From: Dissophora ornata
Lineage: Eukaryota; Mortierellomycota; Mortierellomycetes; Mortierellales; Mortierellaceae
Direction: 5' to 3'
DNA length: 34,595 nucleotides
Assembly: GCA_025201705.1 (NCBI GenBank)
Contig: MU616871.1
Coordinates: forward strand, 1,022 to 35,616
The position numbers were made by a program, and so were the translations under genes. Position 1 is the first letter of the stretch. Each line of letters begins with the position of its first letter. Positions 9,319 to 21,700 of this stretch are shown here, in pieces. The notes under the pieces were generated by a model. The model was given only the letters and a program-made list of their open reading frames with translations, had not been told where the DNA came from and did no database searches.

Positions 9319-11250
9319 TTAAGGGAGGTTGTTTTCGGCTCCAGTCTGAACCACCATCCTTTTCAAATACTCCTTCTTCAGAAGTGCATCCTTATTGATC
9401 CGTTTAGCAAGACTGAGGTACTCTGAAACCCCCAGGTTCTGAAGGCCATAGTCTTCTCGGGTCCGATACTCAACCTCAAACTCTGGTGGCGTGGGTCCTT
9501 CGTTCGCAAGTGTGAGGTTGGCCCAGTACTGAGTGAAACCCAAGGGGAATCCAAAAGTCGTAGCGGGTACTGCGCGAGGATAAGATGGCTTCTTGTTTCT
9601 CTTCTCGATGGAGTTCACAAGATCGTAGTCGTTGTTCAACTGCGCGACAAAGTATTCCTCGAGCTCCTGCTCATTCATTTCCTCCATCACATCATCCTCG
9701 TCGTCCTCCTCCACGAACTCTGTTGATTGGTCGGCGGTGGGTTCAGCCCTGTTCTCCGCACTCTGATATTCAAACACGCGCAGGGTTGGTTGATAGGTTG
9801 GCACGACTGAAGGGGATACCTGGACGATCGCATAGGTTGACAGCTTGGCCTTCTTTGGGATGTCATCGTACTGCTTCCACAAAGTCGTGAGGTAAGAATT
9901 CAAGCCTAGCATATGGAATGGATCGTGGTCTTCCTCATCCATGACGCTCAACGCCTGATCCTCCTCCTCGCTGTCGTCCATTGTCTCATATCTGTCCTTG
10001 CCCTTCTTGTTCTCCGAGATCAAGAAGAAATGATCAATGTTGGCATGTCCGTACAAATGCCCCACAATCACATCCTGATACTCAAGCGCGATCTTTGTAT
10101 ATCTGGCATGGCAAGAACGCGAATACGACTTCTTCTCTGGTGGGACGTGTCCTGTGAGATACGCCACCATTTTACGCCGCCTCAATGATTTCAGCTCGGT
10201 TTCGAGCCATTCCATTTGCTCCGTACCGGGCTCGTCCAAGTCCTTACAACCGTCCACGACCATGTTATGGACATAAAAGTATAGTGTGTTCAGACCAAAG
10301 ACGGCGATCTTCCCAGGAACGACCTCGGAGAGGTAGTATCCTCCACGACGAAAGCTTTCCACTTGGTTTTCGGGAATCCATTGGGACCAGATATCAGCAT
10401 AGTGCTCCAGGATGGCGTTCGGTCCCGGGTACATGATGTTGTGGGGGTAAACGTCGTTGTTTCCGATGGTGGGGACGATGGGAAGTACTTTGCCATCGGG
10501 GCCTGGGGGGAACGCTTGAAGAACCCTCTTTGCCATGGCGTTGTTCATCTCGTTGATCTGACCCTGCGTACGTGGGTGGGTATTGTCTGAGTCATGTCTG
10601 TGACAATTGCGATGAAGACAAAACAAGGGCCTGTTGGATTAACAACACTAAGCATTCCAACCATGCTACGACTGCTTACTGCAAGGCTGATAGCAAATTC
10701 CGTACCTTGCATTGTCTCCGGTCCAGACCACAAAGTCGATTGATCCGACCAGATTGTTATCAATCCAGTCGAAAGTAGCATTCGCAAGTGCGAATGGACT
10801 ATCACAGATCGTGTTGGGAGCACCATAATATCCTGCAATGCCGGAATCGTTGACGCCATCATCATCCTCACCCATCAGTCCCGGGCGGAGAATTCTCATG
10901 TCCTCAACTGTTAGGACCTGTTCTGTCTGTCCTCCGCTGTTCTTTTCCGGTTGCATAGGCAAGTTGAAGCGGCCCTTCCTGAGATTGTGGTTGTTCGCTG
11001 TGGTGGAACTGTCATTTTGGAGAATGGTATGACAAGAAGTAGAGACTGCAGCTCCCTCGATATAGTGTTCGTCCGGATGAATATCGGTCATTTGGAGAAA
11101 TCGGCCAGTGAGGCCGGAGACTGGCTCAGCAGCGGCAGCGAGGCAGCAGGCCAGGGCCGAGCAGAGAAGAAGGATCACTGGGCGCCGCCTCAATTGGCCT
11201 CGGCCATAGGCAGGGGTGGTTGAGATACGCGCTCCGGTTTGAGTTTGCAT
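9319..11250 (-). CDS. PPN1: Endopolyphosphatase (Ppn1-like, vacuolar)
   Basis: Two exons, 11250-10706 and 10597-9319, with a 108-nt GT-AG intron (10705-10598); 607 residues. Ppn1 cleaves long inorganic polyphosphate chains inside the vacuole and reaches it as a type II membrane protein. A short basic N-terminus is followed by one hydrophobic anchor (about residues 25-41, VILLLCSALACCLAAAA). The calcineurin-like metallophosphatase motifs are complete: MTDIHPD (54-60), WTGDNARHDSDN across the splice (about 176-187), GNNDVYPHN (about 227), TGHVPP and GHLYGHANIDHFF. The length is typical of the fungal family. An acidic tail with EEDDEDD runs before the C-terminal region. The sequence resembles acid sphingomyelinase-type phosphatases, but GNNDVYPHN and the anchor favour Ppn1. 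It is divergent from LYC1 across about 800 bp. Confidence 0.92.
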
Positions 11251-12051
11251 GGTTTCAGATGCTTATGAGTCTTACTCCGGACGAGAATAAGCGGGACGTG
11301 CCTCTTTTGGAATTAGGAGGAATGAGAGAGATGAGGAGAGAAGGATGGAGGGATGGGAGGGATGAAGAAGAAGAAGGAAGAAGGAGTGAGGAGGGTAAGG
11401 GAACAGGCGGTGAGGATAGGAGGAATTCAAAAAAGAATAAGAAAAAAAAAATATTGAGCAGTTTTTCAAAGTCATGGCAATCAACAATATTCTTTCCCGT
11501 CGTCTATTCTTGGCAGTGCTTCGTCGAATGTACATTACATTACATTACATTACTTTTTTTCTTCTTCTGAATGTCAAGTTTAATCCCCTTGTCAAATGTG
11601 CTGACTATGGCCGATAGATACTTTCTTCTCACCTCGAGAAGAGGTGTTCCGGCAGCAAATGTCTACACCGCAATGCGACGATAAATCGCGGCCTCCGTTC
11701 GGCAACACCACGGAACGACCGTGTCCCTGAGACACACTCGCCAAGAGGTGTCTCTCCCGTCCCACGGCTGGTGGTTGGTTGGTGGTCACGTCGTGTGCCT
11801 GAAAAATAAAACGTAATTTTTTTTGGCCCTGGGCAGAGCGTCGCGAGAGCCGAAGGCCATGTGCGAAAAACTGAAAACAGGGTTATCAGCTGTGTGTGTG
11901 CAACGCAGACTCGCACGAACAGACTGACAAACGCGCCGGCGCTACCTTTACTCCATTGAGCTCCATTGAGCTCCATTGAGTCCATGAACCCTTGCCGTAA
12001 CCTCACTTGCCATGCACTCCATAAAAGAACGTTTCCTCTCTCTTTATCGGG
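11251..12051. other. Divergent promoter region with short tandem repeats
   Basis: Lies between the starts of the endopolyphosphatase (minus) and LYC1-like (plus) genes. It includes a purine-rich GGAGGRA stretch (11318-11440), a TTACA pentamer run at 11531-11553, and a 10-bp CTCCATTGAG unit repeated three times plus a partial copy at 11951-11984. A CCATAAAAGA element near 12021 may serve as the TATA box of the LYC1 gene. No gene is supported. Confidence 0.55.
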
Positions 12052-13266
12052 ATGATCCCGACTTTGACATCCATTCCTAAACCCATGCTGGCCGACCCGA
12101 TCCCAGTCCCTGTGATGGACCTCGAACTCGTCAGGGCCATGGATCCAGACGTGATCCGACGTGTCTGGCTCAACAGCAGGACTCACTTTGGCCCGGACAT
12201 GACTGAGGAACTATGGTTGGAGAGGGCTGCGCTTCGGACCAGTCTGGACCTTGGCCCCGGTGTCGAGCACAAGATCTGGATACTTGTCCCTAAGGGAAGA
12301 GGCAACGACCCATCAGCCATCCTCTCTGCCGTCCATAGTTACGATCGAGCGGGACTGATGTCTGAAAAATGCAGCGAGGTTAGAGACGTCGCAGACCAAC
12401 AGTCTATCAACGGGTCAGGACAGACGGATGTGCAATTGAAAGATATCCGAATTGCTTATGTTTTGCTGGTGTTCACGCCAACTGAACACAGGAGGCGGGG
12501 TTACGCCAAGACGATGCTCGGTATGCTCAAGGATCAGCTCGAGCGCCAGACAGACCCTCCATTGGAACTGTCATTTCTGTATTCCAGCGTTGGGGCTAAT
12601 TTCTACGAGTCTTCAGGTTGGCCTGCGATCAGGTCGCGCGAACTAGTCATTGAAGTGCCAGGGCATGTCTTTCCCGAGTTACCATCAGGCAGTGTCAACA
12701 ACATATACGAAATTGAAGACATCACAGAAGTTAATATACAGGAAATTATGGATAAAGACGTCGAGTTGCTTCGATCGGACATGGAACAGCGCGCGCTTGC
12801 TGCCGCTCCTCAGAACCTGCGGTTCGCAGCCATTATTCCTGAAGCAAGGATCTTCCGTGGGCAACTTGCAATAGCTCAGTTCACAAACAGCAAGGTCGTC
12901 AAGGCTGATAGGCTTATCACGAGAATGGGCTTGCGACTACTCAACGCTGATACGCCGGACAATAATGGCGAGCACGCATTTATCATTTGGACATATCTCG
13001 TCCCGCACAAACTGCTGCTTATTCTCAGGACTCGATACCAAACAGTGTACCAGCTGCAGCGTCTTCTTACAGAGGCTCTCAAGGACGCGCGTGAGTGGGA
13101 CCTGGCCAAGGTAGAGATGTGGGATCTCAAGGACGAAGATGCCATAATGGCGTCTGGGATCCCCAACAGAGATAGGGCCGTGGGATGGTCCTGCTTGGGC
13201 CAGCTTCGACCCAGAGCCGCGCCTGTTGAACTGTTGCTCAATGAGGCGTTCATCTGGGGTCTATGA
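12052..13266 (+). CDS. LYC1: LYC1-like lysine N-acetyltransferase (GNAT)
   Basis: Intronless, 404 residues, TGA at 13264-13266, AATAAA at 13442-13447. Characterised Yarrowia Lyc1 acetylates free lysine as the first step of its breakdown; many fungal members are less well studied. The central GNAT motif A is seen as IAYVLLVFTPTEHRRRGYA (about residues 134-152), with the RRRGYA loop that binds acetyl-CoA pyrophosphate. It is followed by the family marker FLYSSVGANFYESSGW (about 175-190). The C-terminal half (VKADRLITRMG to HAFIIWTYLV) matches the extended substrate-side region of LYC1 proteins. Later in-frame ATGs at codons 12 and 22 could also be starts. It lies 277 bp ahead of the Rmd5 gene on the same strand. 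Confidence 0.88.
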   Translation: MIPTLTSIPKPMLADPIPVPVMDLELVRAMDPDVIRRVWLNSRTHFGPDMTEELWLERAALRTSLDLGPGVEHKIWILVPKGRGNDPSAILSAVHSYDRAGLMSEKCSEVRDVADQQSINGSGQTDVQLKDIRIAYVLLVFTPTEHRRRGYAKTMLGMLKDQLERQTDPPLELSFLYSSVGANFYESSGWPAIRSRELVIEVPGHVFPELPSGSVNNIYEIEDITEVNIQEIMDKDVELLRSDMEQRALAAAPQNLRFAAIIPEARIFRGQLAIAQFTNSKVVKADRLITRMGLRLLNADTPDNNGEHAFIIWTYLVPHKLLLILRTRYQTVYQLQRLLTEALKDAREWDLAKVEMWDLKDEDAIMASGIPNRDRAVGWSCLGQLRPRAAPVELLLNEAFIWGL

Positions 13267-13543
13267 AGTAAATGACAGAAAATGATTGGCCGGAGGAGCG
13301 AGGCGGTCACATAGTCGTGTCACGGGGTTCATGCGAGCATGGCCCATGCTGCTGTGTGTGGCCTTTCTGGAAGCATTCGCAAACTAGTTTATCCACACCC
13401 AACCTTGCATTCCACCTTGCAGTTGCCTCGTATACCTCTCCAATAAAAAAAGAATAAGACAGGCCACGGCATTGACTGTGCAACAGAAGCGTTTCCCATT
13501 GATTCATCTCCTTGCAATTTCACACCGTCAGCAGTTGTTCGCA

Positions 13544-15547
13544 ATGGACCAGTACATCAAGGACTATGACAAGATCCTCAAGAAGCAACGGGTTCTGGAA
13601 ACAAACGATCCCTTGGACCGCCTGATCGCTGTTGTTAACAAGGCCAAGGAAGATATCAGGGCGGGTACTACTGAAAGAGCATCAGCAAGCATCATAACTT
13701 TTCTTTGAAAATGTAGCCTCTGCACGGGGCTACGTCGTTTTCTCACACGAAGCAACACATTTTTTTTCACCATCCAACGGAATATAGACCCCTCATCTGT
13801 CAACACGTCCCTCACATCCCTTGGCAAGTCGTTCAAGGCAGTGTCCAATACCGTCTCTGAAGAGCAGAAAGAGCTGCAAAGTCTGCTGACAAAGTACTCC
13901 AAGACGATTGACAAGGTATTATACCAACATTTTGGACATAAATCAGAACCCCCTTACTTCTCAGCATTGGCTTGTAACACCCTTCTTGGAATTTTGCGGA
14001 TAGAAATTCACGGTAGACATGATGGCGGCCATCAACCCACATGCGTTCGATAATAAGGAGCAGGTTCTGAGGAAGACGATTGCCCTTCATTACATCCGAC
14101 AGGGCAACTTCGAGGTCGGAGACGCGTTCGCCAAGGCAAGTCACCTCTCTCTCTCTCTCTCTCTCTCTGCATTTGCATTGTTTGTGCGACGTTCATGCGC
14201 TTTTATTGAGATGTTACTGACACGAATTGCTGTCTGTGTGTCGTACATACTACATCTCTACATCTTGTAGGAGGCTGGACTGACGATACCAGACTTGATT
14301 CGCCATGAGTTTGTGGAGATGTTCGATATCGTTGCAGCGCTGAAGGAGAACAACCTGGGGCCCGCATTGGAGTAAGTGCCAGAGTTTATAGAAGCTAATG
14401 ATCTTCAAGCCCTCCCCTAAACTCATCACAATATTTTACATTGTTAGATGGGCAACACGACATAGGAGCGAGCTGGAGAAGCGATCAAGTACATTGGAGT
14501 TCAAGCTGCACCGCCAGAGATACCTGCAGCTACTTGAGGCTAGACAGAAAGAGGATGCCGTTTCCTACGCGAAGGAGAACTTTGAATACTTCAAAACTCG
14601 CCATACAAAAGGTAGATTTTGATCAAAAGCATCCCCCCCCCCCATCATTTTATTGTGCAATCACCCGCGTCAGGAAGACATAGTGTGGTGTCAGTAATGC
14701 AGTAATGATTAATATGGCTCCCTTATTTACTCCATGCGTACTGTCAATAGAAATCCAGCGACTTATGTGCAGCATTCTTTTCCTGGATCGCTTCCAGACG
14801 TCGCCATATGCAGATTTGGTGGCGCCCAACTCCAACGACGATATTCAGCATATGTTTACACGCGATTTCTGCAGTCTGATCGGTCTTTCTCAAGAGAGTC
14901 CACTCTATGTCAGGTAAGAAGCAGCACTAGGTTCCCGCCGTTCGTTGACTGTATTTTGCTAATGTTATTGCGACCTGTGACTGAATTTCGCTGATTTATT
15001 AACTGCTTATTCGCAGTTTGACGGTTGGAACCCAGGCGATGCCAACGATGATCAAGATGGCGGCGATCATGAAGGCCAAGAAGACAGAGTGGAGTCAACA
15101 GAGCGAGCTGCCGGTATGTACTATCTCTTTGTTTTACGAGTCGATTATAGCACGCCGCACACACACGCACAAAATGTTTTTGTTGTTCACAGACTTACCT
15201 TTTGCTTTATTGAAACGCTTTTATTCTGTTGGTAGGTCGAGATCAATTTGACAGACGACACAAGGTTCCACTCGATCTTCGCATGCCCAGTTTCGAAGGA
15301 ACAGGCGACGGAGGAGAATCCGCCCATGATGATGGTCTGTGGACACGTCATCTGCAAGGAGAGTTTGCACAAACTGTGTCGCGGGAACAACGAGTAGGTT
15401 TCATGCTTAAAAACGAAATAACATCGGTTGCTCCTTTGGAATCCACTCCTCACGCGCTGCCATCTTTTATTCAATAGTCATCGATTCAAGTGCCCATACT
15501 GCCCATCAGAGTCGACGGCCGCGCAAGCTAAGAATGTGTACTTCTAA
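13544..15547 (+). CDS. RMD5: GID/CTLH E3 ubiquitin ligase subunit Rmd5 (Gid2)
   Basis: Nine exons: 13544-13664, 13788-13915, 14004-14135, 14271-14371, 14448-14611, 14751-14913, 15017-15113, 15236-15393, 15478-15547; 377 residues with every junction in frame. Rmd5/Gid2 (RMND5A in animals) is a RING-bearing catalytic subunit of the GID/CTLH ligase, which in yeast degrades gluconeogenic enzymes. A coiled N-terminal part ([19 protein letters not shown]) is followed by a LisH segment ([19 protein letters not shown]), a CTLH region ([20 protein letters not shown]), the CRA-type helices ([15 protein letters not shown]) and a degenerate C-terminal RING (about 319-366) with [16 protein letters not shown] and FKCPYCPSE. 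The RING form is the Gid2 type rather than a canonical C3HC4. Poly(A) signal AATAAA at 15630-15635. The third intron uses a GC donor. Confidence 0.94.
14136..14270 (+). other. GC-AG intron with CT microsatellite
   Basis: Exon 3 of the Rmd5 gene ends GCCAAG and the intron begins GCAAGT, the standard GC-donor form; the acceptor is CTTGTAG. Joining gives AFAK-EAGL in the LisH/CTLH junction. No nearby GT donor keeps the frame. A (CT)n tract at about 14147-14168 lies inside. Confidence 0.8.
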
Positions 15548-15723
15548 ACAGAAGCCTCCCACACTGCCGTTCATGAAACACGGCGCTATGCATGGTCTCT
15601 GTATAAAGCCAAAAAGAGGCCTCTTTGTAAATAAAACGAAAACTATCGGATAGTACGCTTCTTTTTTTTATCGTATCACGAAATGCTGTGAGGGGATTCA
15701 TTCTATCATCTAGAGTCCTTGAC

Positions 15724-18700
15724 TTAAGCCTGGTCGGATCTTCGTTCGTTTCCCAGAATCGTATTGATCCTCACTATCCCAGCCGTGTGTCTTCCTGGAC
15801 CCGACGCAGGTCCCGATCCCGGCGTTGATCCAAATGCTGATCCGGATACAGACCCTGATCCTGACACCGGACCTGATGCTAGTCCAGATCCGTAGTTCGA
15901 GCCTGTAGCGGAGACATGGCTTGTTGGTGGATGAGGGATAGGAGTCCGATGATGACTAACAGAACTCCGAATACTGGCTCCACTGTTCGCCCTCGAGAGC
16001 GCTGGAGGCCGAGATGACTGTCCTGACCTGGACCTGTCCTTCTCCTTTTCCTTCTCTCTGTCTCTGTCTTTATCTTTCTCTCTCTCCTTCTGACGCTGCC
16101 TCTCCAGATCGCGATCTTGCTGCTGCAGCTCCTCAAGTCTTCGTACTAGCGAATCTGAAACCAGATGGCTCGACGATGTTGAGGCAGGAGAAATCCGGTA
16201 CAGGCCATGTTCACTGCCGCTGCCGCCACTGCCGCTGCCCATCAAGGAGGATGTCGCAGCAGCAAGGACGGAAGATATGTCATTGTTGTCCTCGATGCTA
16301 CGGTAGGTCGAGGCCCTAGATCGAATTGACATCTTGTCATCGTCATGAGCACTAACGCGGTCAATGCCTCTGGACGAAGAGTGGGCTGATGCTCCTGAGT
16401 GAGGGTGAGGCGGGAGAGCGTATTGATGGTAATGCGATGGAGCGAAATACTGATGTTGCTGTGCCGACGCTGTTGAAGCTGAGGGCGAGGCCAGTGGGAA
16501 AGAAAGCACGCTAAATCCCTTGTAGCTATTGGTGGACGGGTTCGACAGAATGGCATTGGTGACAGTGACGTTGCTTGTCAAGGGTGATGACGGTCCTGAT
16601 CCAAAGTCTGAAACCGCTGTTGATGAGGTCGTTGAGGACGCCTTGCCGCTACGCCCTCGGCCGAACCCTTCACCTCCTTCATGCATACCATCTCTTGTTT
16701 CCACTCCTCCGCCTATGGCACTATTTGGACACGCGCTGGACGAGAATGAGACTTGGGTTGAAGTCGAGTGTCCGGGGTCCTTCGAGCCATTGCTACCGGT
16801 CACGCTTCCCGAGGATCCTTGCTGCTCCAGCTGATGCCTCTGATGGTGCTGATTGCTCCTTGGCAGTGGTGCTGGTAGCAGTTTAACGTCTCCACTTTTC
16901 ACGGCTGCTGCCCGCTCCTCACCGCCAGATTGGCCGGATCGTTGACCGATCGATTTACCAGTCGCAGTATCAGACCCTGATCCAGTTCCATGCGATGCTC
17001 CATCCTGCGATCCTAGCGTAGCTGATCTTTGCGGTGGCCGACGAACGCCAGATCTGAGGACGTCTGATCGCTCTTTACTCTCTGCCAATCCCGCGTTGTC
17101 AGGATTACCGTGATCATCCCTCGCAGCATTGGCAACATCATCGTCCGATTCGTCATACTCTTTAATTGAGGTTTCTTCCTCCAGGAGGGGATCCGACATT
17201 GAGAATGGAACGGACGGCTGATTCGGGAACGATGATGCCAAGAGTGTGATATCGGGCACGACCATCCCCCCAATATCCGACCCTGTGCTCAGCACAGACT
17301 CAGCCCTCGAGCGACGTCCATCCTGGACACTACTGTGACCCGCACTGTTCGGTCCAGAACCTATCCCACTTGATACCGCAATCTCTCGCGTCTGTAAATG
17401 GCCCAAGCCGGTGTCCAAGAGTCCATGTCCTGATCGCTGTCGAGCGTGGCCACGAAAAGACGATAAAGAAGACGGTCCATAGTAGTCTTGATCTGATTGC
17501 CGCGAGGTTTTCCCAATGGCTCCAGCGGTGCTAGTGGCCGCTGTGGCACCACTGGGCGCTGATCGAGTTGTTGGAGACAATAGACCCCTAGAAAACATGT
17601 ACGCCGTGCCGTCGAGGCTAGCACTAGGCTCGGCCGTACTGCCCTGTTGACTGCCATAAAATCTTCCAGGCGAAGGAATTGGCGAGATAGTTGAGGGGGT
17701 GTACACACCATGAGCGCCTTCCTCTCCTTCGTTCCCTGCATTGCCACGAGCGCCATTGTAGAAATCCTCGGCGGCAAGCTCAGCTTCGAAGTCCTGGTTT
17801 TGCTGAAAGTCATACTCGCCAGCACTCTTGCGAGAAGGGCGGTCGAACTCTGCCAAGTTGTCCCCGTCTGTCTCTCCAGTCCCATCTTCTGAGAGCGCCT
17901 CATCATCACCATCCTCGGTATCATCTCGGTGTTGCTGAAGTGAAAGCCGCGACCTCGCGCCCGACTTGCGACCCATGACTCCCAAGGGCCTGTTCCGAGA
18001 AACACCCGCAGGACGATTGGCTCGCAGAGCCTTGCCGATCCTGGTCTCCAGACCTTTACCCTTTGTCAATGGGTGACCTTGGGTGATGGTGCTTTGGCTA
18101 CTACTACTATTGCTGCCACTACTTCCGCTGCTCGTTGATGAAGATCGCGATATTCGCCCGCCGTTGCTCACCTCCATGATACTGAAACGTTTCAAAGCTG
18201 TTGAAGGCCCTGTCGCAGTTTGCGACGAGCCACTCTTTAAATCCTTGGACATCAGGCTTGATGAGGCCGACGGTGAAGTGGGTGACTTGAGTGGAGGGGT
18301 GGTCTTGCCTTCGTAGTGCGATAGAACATCCTTGATTAACAAAGAAGATCTTCGTGTTTCGCGAGAGGCCTTTCGAGGCTTCGGAGAGGGAAGTAAGATG
18401 GGTGACACTGGTGATAATGATGAGAGTTGGTCGTCATTGTCGTCATCACCACCTTGGTTAGCCATGCCTTGTCGAGCTAGAGCATATTGGCTGGTTGTGA
18501 TACCATGTCCTCTGAACTGTCCACGCTGTGCAGCTTTGCCTCTGCTATGAGAGCGTGTCATCTTTGGCCCTGAATCGAGATCCAATCCTGCCGCGATATC
18601 GACAGTAAGAACATGGGGAGGTCTCCGCAATCGCGGGTCCATATATGCCAGCGACTCTTTTGCAGTCACTGCTGCTGTCCCAGCTAGCGCTACTGCTGAT

Positions 18701-21700
18701 TCAGCGACGTCTTTTAACTCCGCCCCTTGCTGCGCCCGTTCTTTATTAGCCTCCGCTTCCAGGAATGCCGCTCGCTTGGCGCGTTCAATATCTGCAAGTC
18801 GCTTCAGCTGCTGGAATTCATCCTCGTACCGGTCCACGTTGTAGAGCGAGTCGTGAATAAAGTTTTTCATGTCGCGCTCAAGCCATTCAGAGGTAGGTAA
18901 GCGATAGTCCGGGACGTTGGTGCTCGAAGCGTTCTCCCGATTTGGCTGTGCCGCTTCAGCGAATCCTGGACTGTCTTCTGGTCTTTCGTGATCCTTGTCA
19001 GCAGCATTCTCCAAGCAGATCTTTTGACTCGCACGCACCTTATGCAACCACATAAATTGGGTATTAGATCTTTCGCCTTGACAAATAATAGTGGCGAGTA
19101 GCACGTTAGTCTTGACTTACCAAGGCTGCATCTGCCTTCACCACGTCCTGGAATTGGACAGAAGGTTCTGTTTGTATGTACAAATTGTAATAGACGTAAA
19201 TATTGTCCTCAAAGTCCACATAAAACAGACAGGGCTCGTTTCGACCTGGCGTAATTGCAAATTGTCCTAAAATGTTTCCATTAAGATGGTCGGTGAGATG
19301 CTAGCTGCAAACTACCGCTTCCTTACATTTGGCCGCTTCGGAAATTACTCCTTACCTGCCCCAAATGCGCAAACACGCGCATCAAAGTCGTATTTAGCGG
19401 TGTTAAAGTCTTGGTCGATAAAAAACGTGATTCCGCTCCATGAACAGCCAACAAACATGTCGTCCTTTTGAAACCTCGATCCATATGGCTCTGAGACCAG
19501 CATCGAGGACGCGAGCTCCCTTGCGCTCCTCCGTCCATTGGGTCTAGAATAGCGGGAGTCTTCTTCTCCGTCGCTGCAGTCGCCATGACCCAGGGTCAGG
19601 GTCTCTGCGAAAGTGTCTCCGGCGTTGCTATCGATATCGTCGACATCGTCATCGTCGCACGTATTGTTTTCATCCGCGCGACGATTACTACTCCTTCCAT
19701 ATACCGATTCTGCCCTCCGCGAGTCCTGGGTTTGTTGCTCCATGTAGTTATTTCCGAAATTGAGTTTTGAAAATCCAAAAATCTTGTGGGTTGAATCGAG
19801 GTCGTGGACTTTGACAGTGTTGTTCTCCAAATCGCGCAATGCAAATGCACCTGAAGGACCAAAGAGACGAGAATAGGTCAGGAAAACATGCTCGAGGCTG
19901 TAAGAAGCGATCATCGTGAGTTTACTCTTTACTCCATACCATCCATAGACATCAGTCCGATGATGTCCTTCTTTTCGCCATTCACATAATGTGTGCCGCA
20001 GATGATATCTGTTGCAACATCACCAGTTCCAACGCTCCTTGTAGGTGTGTCAGGCCCAGCAACGTTCACGGCGGCTTTGGGGTTCCTTTGGACCTGAGTA
20101 ACAGGCTCCGACATGTTTCCTGTATGATCCACCATGATAAACTTCAGCCCGGGCTGAGCGACAAGAAGGATCGGCATTCCAGTATGTATGTCCTTGGTCA
20201 CAGCGAGACAGTGGATCTACAGCGAAATATATATGACGTGTAAGCGCGCGGTGTCTGCAATAATATATGCAGCTCAAGTCCATAGAGAGGCGTAGTTGTT
20301 ACCTGACCGTCCAAAGCCCATCTCTTTTTCTCTACAAGGAGCAAGCTGACACCACCGTTGTCTTGTGCATCAGAATTGCCCTGTGCCGCTCCAGCGCCAG
20401 TCATGGCGCCGGTTGACCCAACATGGTACTGTCTACCCATGGATGCCAAAGACGGGCAATGGATTACGTTTTCTTTCCTGTCATCTAATGGCGACAAGAG
20501 TCCACTACTGTCTAATGTTGATACGCTGTCGGTCCTACTGAGTAACTTCACCAGATTAAGCGGCTGATTGCTGGGGTGACTAGCGGTTGTGGGTGATGTT
20601 GCCTCGTTGGCTTGAAGCGAATACGAATGGAGGATGCGGTCGGTTCTTGCTAGAACAATTTCATTCAATCCATCACCATCAATATCCGCAATGTACGCCC
20701 GGTTGATGTTGACTGGCACAGGGAGAGTTAAGTTTGGCCTATCCAGGACCCTTCGGCCATTGATATCGCGCACCCGAGGTTTTCCAGACGCGCCATGACG
20801 AGTACTGCCAGCATGATTCTTTTTCAAAGCATGATCCCTAGCAGATGGTCCTGGCGCGCCTGAAGTTGATGACACATGTTGCGGTCTCAAAAGTGGCGTT
20901 CCCGTCGGCGAGTTGGCAGCGCTGTTTACTCCCGTGGACCTTGCACGGTGAGTAGATGCTGCTCCAGAGCCGTGCAACGTGTTTGTGACTGGTGGTGTTC
21001 CGATTAGGTTGGCCAACACGGCTGTCGTTCTAGCTACAGATCCTGGCCCCATAAATGCTTCTGATCCCCGTCTTGCGCCATTGGTCCCTCCGTGAATACT
21101 TCCGGGATGCGAATGAGTTGGTGTGTTATTTGGAGTATTTGTTTGATGATGGAATCCAGAGACTGAGGATGATGCAGATCCATGAGGTGTGTTTTGTGCA
21201 GGTGGCGGCAGAGGTGGAGTTCCATGGTGCGGATGACTTGTTGCATGGTGGCCATGTTGCGAATGATGTATATCCGGCACAGGTCTGAGGTTTGGTGTAG
21301 CTGGAAGGTTTGGGTGCGTAGGATTGGTATTATGCCCATGATGACTGCTGCCCGGTGCTTGATAGGAACTCTGTAAAGGCGTCGATGAGTATATACTGTG
21401 AGCTTGGCCAGGACGAACTCCCGGTGTCGTGGGCACTGAAGGCATGGTCGTGCCAGATGGAAAGATATATCCGCTCTCATCCTCCAATCCTGTCACGTCG
21501 AATATATGACACAGGCCCTCTGCGCTCATGACGACGATCGAGTTTTTACCCCAGTTCCTGATATCGCCAATTGCCACTGCCGTAATCTAATAAAGAGTTT
21601 ACACGAGGACAACAATGGAACCAGGGCGTTTAGTCATCGTGAAGCAACGAAAATAACATATGACTTCCTGGCGTACAGAGAAGGACTAACGAACCGTGCC

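Noticed and set aside
15879..18005. Long minus and plus frames overlapping the Ser/Gly-rich ITFG2 tail
   Set aside because: They are shadows created by biased codon use in the low-complexity exon and carry no domain motifs.
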